Of a stretch of DNA of 12,653 bases, positions 6,598 through 12,653 are shown piece after piece (position 1 is the first letter of the stretch; the number at the start of each line of letters is the position of its first letter). Position numbers and translations under genes: made by a program. The DNA is from Solirubrobacterales bacterium (lineage in GTDB: Bacteria; Actinomycetota; Thermoleophilia; Solirubrobacterales; Solirubrobacteraceae). A model generated the notes under the pieces. It was not told the DNA's origin. It did not search any database and saw only the letters and a program-made list of their open reading frames with translations. The DNA lies in NCBI GenBank assembly GCA_003244035.1, contig QHBV01000052.1, forward strand, positions 1 to 12,653. Reading direction: 5' to 3'.

Positions 6598-7793
6598 TGC
6601 GCCGCCTTCCTGTAGATGCTGACGACCGCGGCACCGCCGAGGCCGATGTTGTGCTGCAGCGCGACCCTAACACCGTCGAGCTGCCGCCTGCCCGCCTGGC
6701 CCCGCAGCTGCCAGGTCAGCTCCGAGCACTGCGCGAGACCGGTGGCGCCGAGCGGGTGGCCCTTGGAGATCAATCCGCCACTGGGGTTGACGAGTGGACC
6801 GGCGCCCCCGTACGTCGTCGCCTGTGCCTGCACGAGCTTGTGGCCCTCTCCCTCGGGCGCGAGCCCGAGCGCCTCGTAGCTGATCAGCTCGTTGGAGGAG
6901 AAGCAGTCGTGCAGCTCGATCACCTGCACGTCGCTCGGGCCGACTCCAGCCTCCTCGTAGGCCCGGTGGGCCGCCTCCCTGCTCATGTCGTAGCCGACGA
7001 TCTTGATGCAGTCGGCGCTCTCGTCGAAGCTGCTCGGAAGGTCGGTGACCATCGCCTGTCCGGCGATCTCGACCGCCCCGCCCCAGAGGTCGTGCTCGTC
7101 GACGAACCGTTCGGAGGCGACGATCGCGCCCGCGGCCCCGTCGGAGGTCGGCGAGCACTGCAGCTTGGTCAGCGGCTCATGGATCATCGGCGCGTCCTTG
7201 ATCTGCGCCAGCGTGTACTCGGTCTGGAACTGGGCATAGGGATTGTTCGTCGAGTGCTTGTGGTTCTTCCACCCGATCCAGGCGTAGTGCTCGGGCTTGG
7301 AGCCATACTTCTTCATGTGGTCCCGTCCGGCGTTACCGAACATCTGGGGGGCAAACGGCGAGGACTCGGGGTCTCTGAGCTCGAACATGCGCGCCATGTG
7401 CTTGTCGAGCGCCGGCGTACGGTCGGTGTACTTGATCCCCAGCGATCCCCGCTCCATCTTCTCGAAACCGAGGGCTAGCGCGCACTGCACGAGCCCGCCC
7501 TTGACCGCCTGGCGCGCCAGCATCAGCGCGCTCGACCCCGTCGAGCAGTTGTTGTTGACGTTCAGCACGGGGATTCCGGTCAGCCCGAGTCCGTACACGG
7601 CGCGCTGGCCGTAGCTCGAGTCCCCGTACACGTAGCCGACGTACGCCTGCTCGATCGCGTCGTAGGGGATCCCCGCGTCGGCGAGCGCCTTCTCGCCGGC
7701 CTCCCGGGCCCAGTCCGGGTAGTCACCCTCCTTGGTGCCGGGCTTGTCGAACTTCGTCATCCCGACGCCGATCACGTATGTCTTGTTGCTCAT
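6594..7793 (-). CDS. SCP-x type thiolase / lipid-transfer protein
   Basis: The protein has 399 residues, the length of the thiolase part of SCP-x proteins, without an SCP2 sterol-carrier domain. Catalytic features: NNNCSTGSSAL with nucleophile C83, ELHDCFSSNEL with H295, GLISKGHPLGATGLAQ with H346, and VALQHNIGLGGAAVV. The last segment has H381 where classical thiolases have a catalytic Cys, a hallmark shared with mammalian SCP-x thiolase. Such enzymes cleave or condense 3-oxoacyl-CoAs, often branched or sterol side-chain ones; some bacterial relatives act as retro-aldolases with a partner protein. The start ATG at 7793 overlaps the TetR stop (ATGA) and has AGAGGAG 6 bases upstream. Context with ALDH and TetR suggests a regulated catabolic step. 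No partner DUF35/OB-fold gene is visible, which argues for plain thiolase action. Confidence 0.9.
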   Translation of the reverse strand: MSNKTYVIGVGMTKFDKPGTKEGDYPDWAREAGEKALADAGIPYDAIEQAYVGYVYGDSSYGQRAVYGLGLTGIPVLNVNNNCSTGSSALMLARQAVKGGLVQCALALGFEKMERGSLGIKYTDRTPALDKHMARMFELRDPESSPFAPQMFGNAGRDHMKKYGSKPEHYAWIGWKNHKHSTNNPYAQFQTEYTLAQIKDAPMIHEPLTKLQCSPTSDGAAGAIVASERFVDEHDLWGGAVEIAGQAMVTDLPSSFDESADCIKIVGYDMSREAAHRAYEEAGVGPSDVQVIELHDCFSSNELISYEALGLAPEGEGHKLVQAQATTYGGAGPLVNPSGGLISKGHPLGATGLAQCSELTWQLRGQAGRRQLDGVRVALQHNIGLGGAAVVSIYRKAAQ

Positions 7794-8440
7794 GTGGTTC
7801 TCCTCTCGCTTGTGCCCGCCCGCTGCACGGCTGGGAGCACGTCACGGACGATGCTGAGAAAGCCTTGGACGAGCAGCGCGTGGGTCTGCTCCCGGGAGAG
7901 CCGCCCCCGCTGCAGCCATTCGGCGCTCGCGGTCTCGGCCAGGCCCGCGTACGCACGGATCACCGCTCGCAGCTCGGCCGGCGCCTGCGCGGCCTCATAG
8001 GTCTGGAGCGCCTCGATCAGGCGATCCACCGCCCGCTCACGCGCCGCGTCGAGAATCGCCTCCACCTCGGGATCTCGCCCGAGTCCGCGGGCGCCGATCG
8101 CCGCGAGCCAGGTTCCGCGGTTGCGCGCGAGCATCTCGAGCCAGCGCTCAACGCTCTCGGAAATCACCACTTCGATCCCACGCCCCGGGCTCTGGAGCGG
8201 GACGGGGTTCGAAGGCATCCGCACGAGCGTGCGCACAACCTCGAGGTACAGCTCGCGCTTGGTGCCGAAGTAGTGGTGCAGGAGCCCCCGCACGACGCCG
8301 GCTTCCCGCGCGATCGCCAAGGTCGAGACCGAGGCGTAGTTGCGCTCGGAGAACAACCTGCGCGCGCACGCGAGGATCTGCGCCCGGCGCTCGTCGTGAT
8401 CGAGCCGCTGCCGTCGAGGGGCGGAGGAGCTCACCGTCAC
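7790..8440 (-). CDS. TetR/AcrR-family transcriptional regulator
   Basis: The protein has 216 residues. The N-terminal DNA-binding domain is clear: RRAQILACARRLFSERNY followed by VSTLAIAREAGVVRGLLHHYFGTKRELY (about 38-65), the classic TetR helix-turn-helix. The rest is an all-alpha ligand and dimerisation domain (MLARNRGTWLAAIGARGLG, AVDRLIEAL), of the kind often seen in actinobacterial lipid-metabolism repressors. The start GTG at 8440 has GAGGATCC directly upstream; a second in-frame GTG is at 8434. It is the first gene of the thiolase-ALDH operon, so autorepression with an acyl-CoA or substrate inducer is a reasonable inference, supported by inverted repeats upstream. The ligand cannot be read from sequence. 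Confidence 0.9.
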   Translation of the reverse strand: MTVSSSAPRRQRLDHDERRAQILACARRLFSERNYASVSTLAIAREAGVVRGLLHHYFGTKRELYLEVVRTLVRMPSNPVPLQSPGRGIEVVISESVERWLEMLARNRGTWLAAIGARGLGRDPEVEAILDAARERAVDRLIEALQTYEAAQAPAELRAVIRAYAGLAETASAEWLQRGRLSREQTHALLVQGFLSIVRDVLPAVQRAGTSERRTT

Positions 8441-8476
8441 GGATCCTCAGGCTACCAAAGTTGGCAGAGCGCCAAC
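8441..8476 (-). promoter_or_regulatory. Putative promoter and TetR operator of the tetR-thiolase-ALDH operon
   Basis: GTTGGCAGAGCGCCAAC (8460-8476) has 6-bp inverted arms around 5 bases, and CCAA-AG-TTGG (8455-8464) forms a second inverted pair that shares the TTGG half-site. On the - strand a TTGTTG (about 8478-8473), an 18-base gap and TAGCCT (8454-8449) could be the -35 and -10 boxes, so the repeats would lie between and over them. The site is 15 to 36 bases before the tetR start, the usual place for autoregulation. Box quality is moderate. Confidence 0.5.
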
Positions 8477-8479
8477 AAG

Positions 8480-8890
8480 CTATTCGGGCCCAGGTCGTAC
8501 CAGTTCCACCGCGCAGGGCAGAGCGGGCGCTCGCGACAGCCGGCCGTCCCCGGTGAGCAGTGGGAGCGACAGTGCCCCCGCGAGGGCCACGTAGAGGGCG
8601 TCGTAGAAGCTCAAGTTCTCGCGCAAGGCCCACGCAGCCTTGCCGAGGCTCCCAGTCATCCCGTACCGGTGGTCGATCAGGGTGGGCGCCGCGAGCAGCA
8701 GTGCCTCGGCGTCGAGCGCGGACAGCTCACCCCTCAGGACGCGGCGCCGGAGGAGGTTGCCGATCTCGGCATCGACGAGCTGCGGAGCGTGACATGTCTC
8801 GGCGACCAGGCGCCGGCGGAACAAACCGTGCCGTGGCGAGCTGCCGAGGAGGCTGAAGGCAAGCGCCGAGGCGTCGAGCACGATCGCCAT
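8480..8890 (-). CDS. vapC: PIN-domain ribonuclease toxin (VapC type)
   Basis: The protein has 136 residues, usual for VapC. The acidic active-site residues of PIN domains are present: D6 in VLDASAL, E42 in VDAEIGNLL, D97 in FYDALYVALA and D115 in TGDGRL. Such toxins cleave RNA (tRNA or rRNA) using Mg2+ or Mn2+ when not bound by the antitoxin. ATG at 8890 follows the antitoxin stop after only 2 bases and has no strong ribosome site of its own, so translation is probably coupled to vapB. The catalytic set is complete, so it is likely active. The specific RNA target is unknown. Confidence 0.9.
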   Translation of the reverse strand: MAIVLDASALAFSLLGSSPRHGLFRRRLVAETCHAPQLVDAEIGNLLRRRVLRGELSALDAEALLLAAPTLIDHRYGMTGSLGKAAWALRENLSFYDALYVALAGALSLPLLTGDGRLSRAPALPCAVELVRPGPE

Positions 8891-8892
8891 GC

Positions 8893-9129
8893 TCAGCGGC
8901 GTTCAGCGGCGAGATCCTCGAGGACCGATCGAGCGGTGGGGTCCGAGCCGCCGTTTCGACCGAGGATGGCCTCGATCACGGCGATCGCCTCGCGTTTGGT
9001 CGGCCGGCCGGCGATCGCGACGATCTCGTCGCGCATGTAGGCCTGCATCGACTGCCCGGCTTGGCGCGCTCGCCGGCGGAGCACCTCATAGGACTCCTCG
9101 GGCACCTCTCGGATCTGGATAGTCGCCAT
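8893..9129 (-). CDS. vapB: Ribbon-helix-helix antitoxin (VapB/FitA type)
   Basis: The protein has 78 residues with the ATG at 9129. The N-terminus ATIQIREVPEESYEVLRRRA followed by GQSMQAYMRDEIV is a FitA-like RHH fold: a beta strand that reads DNA, then two helices. The C-terminal part (about 45-78) is charged and helical, suited to binding the VapC active site. The frame is open up to an ATG at 9180, but that would translate through the palindromic promoter, so 9129 is preferred. A TATATT lies 6 bases before this ATG, so the message may be leaderless. It is directly followed by vapC, and autoregulation of the pair is expected from the family. Confidence 0.85.
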   Translation of the reverse strand: MATIQIREVPEESYEVLRRRARQAGQSMQAYMRDEIVAIAGRPTKREAIAVIEAILGRNGGSDPTARSVLEDLAAERR

Positions 9130-9130
9130 G

Positions 9131-9154
9131 GCGCTAATATAGCGCAACAGCGCT
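9131..9154 (-). promoter_or_regulatory. Palindromic promoter/operator of vapBC
   Basis: GCGCTAATATAGCGC (9131-9145) has perfect 6-bp arms around ATA, and a further AGCGCT sits at 9149-9154. On the - strand the centre contains TATATT, a good -10 box, 6 bases before the vapB ATG; no clear -35 box is seen. A VapB-VapC complex bound to the palindrome would block the -10. The other bases of 9130-9203 show nothing more. Confidence 0.6.
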
Positions 9155-9203
9155 GGACGCATCGTGCATGGCCGTGCCAACGCCGCTCGATTGGCGCTCC
9201 GGG

Positions 9204-10031
9204 CTACGACGTCATGCCGGTGAACTGCCCGCCGGTGATGTTGAGCACCTGGCCCGAGACGTAATTAGACCACGGCGAGCACAGGAAGAAGACGCCGCCC
9301 GCGGCCTCTTCAGGGGTGCCGGCACGGCCGAGCGGAATCAGCATCGTCGCCCATCCGCGCAGCTGGTCGGGGATCCCGAGCTGGACCTTCTCGCCGTCGA
9401 TCTCCATCACGTTGGAGTCATCCTTGGAGGCCGTCAGGCGCGTATCGATGTAGCCGAAGGCGACAGCGTTGACGTTCACCTTGAACTGCCCCCATTCCTT
9501 GGCCAGCGTCTTGGTAAGGCCAACCACCGCCGACTTACCGGATGCGTAGTTCGCCTGGGCGGCGTTGCCCATGGTCCCGGAGACCGAGGAGACGTTGACG
9601 ATCTTGCGGAACACCTCGCGTCCTTCCTCGCGCTCCTGCTTGGCCGGCTCGCGCATGTACGGGGCGATCGCTCGGCACATCCTGAAGGGAACGACCGCGT
9701 GGATGTCGAGCATCCGCTGAAACCACTCGTCGCTCAGCTTGTGGATCGGCGCGTCGAGCGTGTAGCCGGCGTTGTTGACGAGGATGTCCACGCGACCCCA
9801 CTCGTCGACGACCCTCTGGACCAGCCGGTCGCAGACGCCGTCCTTGGTCAGGTCTCCTGCGAACACCAGCGTGTCGCCGTCGATCTCCCGCGAGGTCTGC
9901 TCGGCGACGTCGCCGTCGAGGTCGTTGATCAGCACCTTGGCCCCCTGCTCGCAGAGCAGCTCCGCGGTCGCGCGGCCGATGCCGCGCGCGGAGCCGGTGA
10001 CGATCGCCACCTTGCCGTCTAGGACTGTCAT
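9204..10031 (-). CDS. Short-chain dehydrogenase/reductase (classical SDR, FabG-like)
   Basis: The protein has 275 residues. Motifs are TGSARGIG (12-19) for the dinucleotide, D37 at the end of the second strand (which favours NAD(H)), NNAG (86-89), catalytic Ser in NVSSVSG (S149), and YASGK (Y162, K166). An insertion of charged residues, MREPAKQEREEGREVFRK (126-143), before the Ser strand is seen in a group of actinobacterial catabolic SDRs. It interconverts a hydroxyl and a carbonyl group, possibly a 3-hydroxyacyl-CoA or alcohol; the substrate is unknown. ATG at 10031 has AAAGG about 9 bases upstream. It is a single transcription unit or the first gene before vapBC on the same strand. It may serve the same pathway as the thiolase and ALDH. 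Confidence 0.9.
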   Translation of the reverse strand: MTVLDGKVAIVTGSARGIGRATAELLCEQGAKVLINDLDGDVAEQTSREIDGDTLVFAGDLTKDGVCDRLVQRVVDEWGRVDILVNNAGYTLDAPIHKLSDEWFQRMLDIHAVVPFRMCRAIAPYMREPAKQEREEGREVFRKIVNVSSVSGTMGNAAQANYASGKSAVVGLTKTLAKEWGQFKVNVNAVAFGYIDTRLTASKDDSNVMEIDGEKVQLGIPDQLRGWATMLIPLGRAGTPEEAAGGVFFLCSPWSNYVSGQVLNITGGQFTGMTS

Positions 10032-10115
10032 GTGGGTCTGCCTTTCGTTCAGCCAGCGTTGAGCGAAGGCATGATGCCAGCGTAGGCACCCGCTGCATGC
10101 GCGTCGGGAGCCGCG
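10032..10115 (-). promoter_or_regulatory. Upstream region of the SDR gene, with an 8-bp direct repeat
   Basis: This stretch must hold the SDR promoter if the hairpin at 10116-10147 ends upstream transcription. GCCAGCGT occurs at 10052-10059 and again at 10076-10083, 24 bases apart. No convincing -10/-35 pair stands out. The repeat could be an activator or repressor site, or chance. Confidence 0.25.
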
Positions 10116-10147
10116 CGGGCGGGGCGGCTTGTGTGCCGCCCCGCCCG
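10116..10147 (-). terminator. Strong GC hairpin after the MFS gene
   Basis: Perfect 13-bp arms, CGGGCGGGGCGGC (10116-10128) and GCCGCCCCGCCCG (10135-10147), enclose the loop TTGTGT. It starts 18 bases after the MFS stop in the direction of transcription. There is no T run, which is common for terminator hairpins in high-GC actinobacteria. Confidence 0.7.
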
Positions 10148-10164
10148 AGAGAGCGATTGGTCGT

Positions 10165-11619
10165 CTACCGGCCGGCTACGACAGGCTCGCCAATTTGCGG
10201 GTCGATCGACTCGACTGGCCTTGGCTCCTTGCCGGCGCGCGGCGGCTGGCGCAGCGTGAACAGCGCCAGCACCGCCCCGGCGACGGCGATTCCGGCGGCG
10301 CCGAGGAAGGCGGCGGAGAAGCCGCTGGTCAGCCCGACCGAGTTGCCGAGCCTGCCTGCGCCCTGGGAGGACGCGACTGCGGTCATCGCCGCCAGGCCGA
10401 GCGCCGAGCCGACCTGATAGCTGGTGTTGACGATCCCGGAGGCGAGGCCGCCCTCAGCGGGGCGGGCGCTTGAGATCGCTGTTCCCAGCGACGGTATGAA
10501 CGCCAGTGCCATCCCGGTTGCTGCCACCAGTGAGGCAGGCAGCACGTCGGCGGCGAAGCTGCCGCCTGAGCGGATAAACGACAGCCACAACAGGCCTCCG
10601 CCGAGCAGCGTCAGGCCGGCGATGATCGGCGGCTTGAAGCCAGCTCGCGCGATCACCTTCGGAGCGACGATGACCATCAGCACCATGATCGTCACCGTCA
10701 TCGGCAGCAGCGCCGCCCCTGAGGCAAACGCGTGGTAGTGCAGAACCTGCTGCAGGTAGAGGTTCAGGAAGTACCACATCGGAATCCACGCCGCTCCGAG
10801 CAGCAGCTGGGCGAGGTTCGCGCCGGCGAGGTTCGGGGTGCGGAAGATCGCCAGACGGACCAGCGGCGACTGGCGCGCGCGCTGGATCGCGACAAACGCC
10901 CCTAGCACCACGATCGCGCCGGCGAGCACGGCGATCGTCTGCGCCGAGCCCCAGCCGACGGTGGGGGCCCGCACGATCGCGAACACGGCGAGCGCCACCC
11001 CACCGCTGACCGAGACAGCGCCGGCGATGTCTACGCAGCCGCGCGATGGCGGCGTCGCGGGCATCAGGCGGGGAATCGCGGCTAGCGCGACCAGGGCGAT
11101 CGGGAGGTAGAGCCAGAAGATGTACGGCCAGCTCAGATATTGGGTGATCGCTCCGCCCAGGAACACGCCGGCGGTACCACCGGCGGGGGCGGCGGCACCG
11201 TAGAGCGCGATCGCCTTGGTCAGCTCCTTGGGCTCATGGCCGAAGAGCATGAATAGGAGCGCCAGCGCCGAGGGGGCGATCAGCGCCGCGCCGGCGCCTT
11301 GGACGGCGCGGCCGGCGAGCTCGACGCCGACCGATCCGGCGAGCGCGGCAACGACCGATCCGACGAGCAGGATCACCCAGCCGGCGGTGAACATCCGTCG
11401 GGCCCCGAACAGGTCCGACAAGCGCCCGCCGAGCAGCAACAGCCCGCCGAAGGCGACGACGTAGGCGTTGAACACCCACGACAGGCTGGTCTGGGAGAAG
11501 CCGAGATCAAGCTGGATCCTGGGCAGGGCGACGCCGATGATCGACGTGTCCATGATGACCATGAACTGCGCGAGCGCGATGATCGCAAGGGCCCACCAGC
11601 GTTTGTTATTGACTTGCAT
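10165..11619 (-). CDS. MFS drug/solute exporter, DHA2 (EmrB/QacA) family
   Basis: The protein has 484 residues, suited to a 14-helix DHA2 transporter. Seen are motif D1 in MDTSIIGVALPRI (23-35), motif A in GGRLSDLFGARRM (64-76), and motif C-like RAVQGAGAALIAPSALALL (about 103-121), then evenly spaced hydrophobic helices to about 463 and a hydrophilic tail. These proton antiporters export drugs or metabolites; the substrate cannot be predicted. ATG at 11619 has a full AGGAGG 5 bases upstream. The start lies inside the end of the copper ATPase gene (14-base overlap), so the two genes are probably co-transcribed, although a TATAGT just before the ribosome site could also act as a local -10. A hairpin follows the gene. 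Confidence 0.92.
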   Translation of the reverse strand: MQVNNKRWWALAIIALAQFMVIMDTSIIGVALPRIQLDLGFSQTSLSWVFNAYVVAFGGLLLLGGRLSDLFGARRMFTAGWVILLVGSVVAALAGSVGVELAGRAVQGAGAALIAPSALALLFMLFGHEPKELTKAIALYGAAAPAGGTAGVFLGGAITQYLSWPYIFWLYLPIALVALAAIPRLMPATPPSRGCVDIAGAVSVSGGVALAVFAIVRAPTVGWGSAQTIAVLAGAIVVLGAFVAIQRARQSPLVRLAIFRTPNLAGANLAQLLLGAAWIPMWYFLNLYLQQVLHYHAFASGAALLPMTVTIMVLMVIVAPKVIARAGFKPPIIAGLTLLGGGLLWLSFIRSGGSFAADVLPASLVAATGMALAFIPSLGTAISSARPAEGGLASGIVNTSYQVGSALGLAAMTAVASSQGAGRLGNSVGLTSGFSAAFLGAAGIAVAGAVLALFTLRQPPRAGKEPRPVESIDPQIGEPVVAGR

Positions 11620-12653
11620 GACGACCTCCTACTATACGGGGGTTGGGTATCCGTGGAACCGTGTGAGAAGAGTGGGCCGGCTCGTCTGGGCCCAGCGCCT
11701 GAAAGCGACGCAGGCGCAGCGAGTTGCAGACCACGAACACCGAGCTGAAGGCCATCGCGGCTCCCGCGAACAGCGGGTTGAGGAATCCGAGCATCGCCAC
11801 GGGGACGAGCACGACGTTGTAGGCGAACGCCCAACACAGGTTGCCCTTGATCGTGCGCAGGGTGCGGCGCGAGAGACGGATTGCGTCCGCGACGCCGCGC
11901 AGATCACCGGAGATCAGCGTGAGGTCCGACGCCTCGATTGCGACATCGGTGCCGGTGCCGATCGCCAGTCCGAGGTCTGCTTGGGCCAGAGCGGGTGCGT
12001 CGTTGATTCCGTCGCCGACCATCGCCACCACCCGGCCCTCTGCCTGCAGGCGCTCGACGACCTCGGCCTTCTCGGCGGGCAGGACCTCGGCGATGATCTC
12101 CTCGATCCCGATCTGGGCGGCAACCGCCTGGGCGGTGGCCTGGCTGTCGCCGGTCAGCAATACCGGGCGCAGCCCCAGCGTCTTCAGCCGGGCGATGGCC
12201 ATGACACTGGTCGGCTTGAGCGTATCCGCCACTACAAAGATCGCGCGGGCCTGACCGTCCCAGGCGGCAGCGATTGCGGTCTTGCCCGCGTGCTCGGCGT
12301 ACCGCCGGGCCTGCTCGAGGTTGTTCGGAAGGTGCATTCCCCGCCCGGCCAGCAGCGATGGGCGCCCCACGATCAGCGCGTGTCCCTCGACGACGCCCAG
12401 GACGCCAAGCCCTTGGCGATTGGCGAAGGAGTCAACGCCGGGCAGCCGGCCGAACTCGGCGCGTGCGTCCTTGGCAATCGCCTGCGCGATCGGATGCTCA
12501 GAGGCGTCCTCGAGCGCGCCCACGAGCCGCAGCGCCTCGTCACGCTGGGTGCCCTCGGCGAGCACCAGCGAGTGCAGGCCCATGTGCCCGGTGGTCACCG
12601 TGCCGGTCTTGTCGAGCACAATCGTGTCCACGCGACGTGTCGACTCGAGCACC
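11606..12653 (-). CDS. copA: Copper-exporting P1B-type ATPase (CopA), C-terminal part, 5' end outside window
   Basis: About 349 C-terminal residues are visible; the gene runs off the window's right edge. Seen in order: the phosphorylation motif DKTGTVT (D at about 12613), SEHPIAQAI of the nucleotide domain, LTGDS, MVGDGINDAPALAQADLGLAIGTG, then the last two membrane helices. These carry Tyr-Asn (AYNVVLVPVA) and Met-x-x-Ser-Ser (MAFSSVF), the Cu+-specific P1B-1 residues. It pumps Cu+ (or Ag+) from the cytosol using ATP. The transmembrane Cys-Pro-Cys and any N-terminal metal-binding domain are outside the window. A polar tail of about 30 residues with several His follows the last helix. The stop TAA at 11606-11608 lies inside the MFS gene. 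Confidence 0.93.
   Translation of the reverse strand, partial: VLESTRRVDTIVLDKTGTVTTGHMGLHSLVLAEGTQRDEALRLVGALEDASEHPIAQAIAKDARAEFGRLPGVDSFANRQGLGVLGVVEGHALIVGRPSLLAGRGMHLPNNLEQARRYAEHAGKTAIAAAWDGQARAIFVVADTLKPTSVMAIARLKTLGLRPVLLTGDSQATAQAVAAQIGIEEIIAEVLPAEKAEVVERLQAEGRVVAMVGDGINDAPALAQADLGLAIGTGTDVAIEASDLTLISGDLRGVADAIRLSRRTLRTIKGNLCWAFAYNVVLVPVAMLGFLNPLFAGAAMAFSSVFVVCNSLRLRRFQALGPDEPAHSSHTVPRIPNPRIVGGRHASQ
11620..11636 (-). promoter_or_regulatory. Strong ribosome-binding site (and possible -10 box) of the MFS gene inside copA
   Basis: On the - strand TATAGT (11636-11631) directly abuts AGGAGG (11630-11625), 5 bases from the ATG at 11619. The ribosome site is the best in the window and decides the MFS start. 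TATAGT resembles a -10 box but has only a poor -35 upstream, and a start site 6-8 bases on would cut into the ribosome site, so promoter activity is doubtful. Confidence 0.55.

Noticed and set aside
7778..9040. A 420-codon open frame on the + strand across tetR, vapC and part of vapB
   Set aside because: It is antisense to three well-supported genes, shows no family motifs and has the low-complexity Arg/Glu/Pro make-up of a high-GC shadow frame.
9130..9180. Longer vapB starting at the ATG at 9180
   Set aside because: The extra 17 residues would be read through the palindrome and TATATT box, and the RHH fold starts at the later ATG.
11632..11650. CsoR-like copper operator around ATACGGGGGTTGGGTAT
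   Set aside because: Only 4-bp outer arms match; the G tracts are on the same strand instead of facing each other, and it lies at the end of copA, not in front of it.
1..12653. CRISPR array, tRNA, rRNA, insertion sequence or prophage signals
   Set aside because: No regularly spaced repeats, cloverleaf candidates, transposase or integrase motifs were seen in either strand.

Overview
The window is GC-rich DNA with dense gene packing, mostly GTG/ATG starts and many 4-base start/stop overlaps. The protein set is an SCP-x type thiolase, actinobacterial SDR and ALDH forms, a CxxHxxC ferredoxin and CopA. This points to a high-GC actinobacterium, possibly of the Thermoleophilia/Solirubrobacterales kind; that placement is an inference from family resemblance only. 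I see no rRNA, tRNA, CRISPR array or insertion sequence, and no gene-free stretch longer than about 135 bases.

Left part (1-3214, + strand): a tight four-gene redox operon in which each gene overlaps the next by the 4 bases ATGA. In order: the C-terminal part of an ApbE-type FMN transferase; a ferric-reductase-like bis-heme membrane protein with an extra C-terminal domain; a soluble NuoF/RnfC-like flavin/Fe-S protein; and a small [3Fe-4S]-type ferredoxin. Together they look like a route that carries electrons from a cytosolic donor (ferredoxin and/or NAD(P)H) through membrane heme to an extracytosolic flavinylated acceptor. This is the most interesting system here. A hairpin follows it.

Middle (3325-5010): a PAT-like GNAT acetyltransferase on the - strand and a divergent YihY/BrkB-family membrane protein on the + strand, both apparently unrelated to their neighbours.

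Right part (5062-12653, all - strand, so read right to left): the C-terminal half of a CopA-type copper ATPase overlapping a DHA2-type MFS exporter; a strong hairpin; a stand-alone SDR dehydrogenase; a VapBC-type toxin-antitoxin pair with its own palindromic promoter; then a TetR regulator, an SCP-x type thiolase and an aldehyde dehydrogenase joined by 4-base overlaps. The last three form an apparently autoregulated catabolic operon, probably for lipid, steroid-like or other acyl-CoA substrates. The SDR may belong to the same metabolism, with vapBC lying between.
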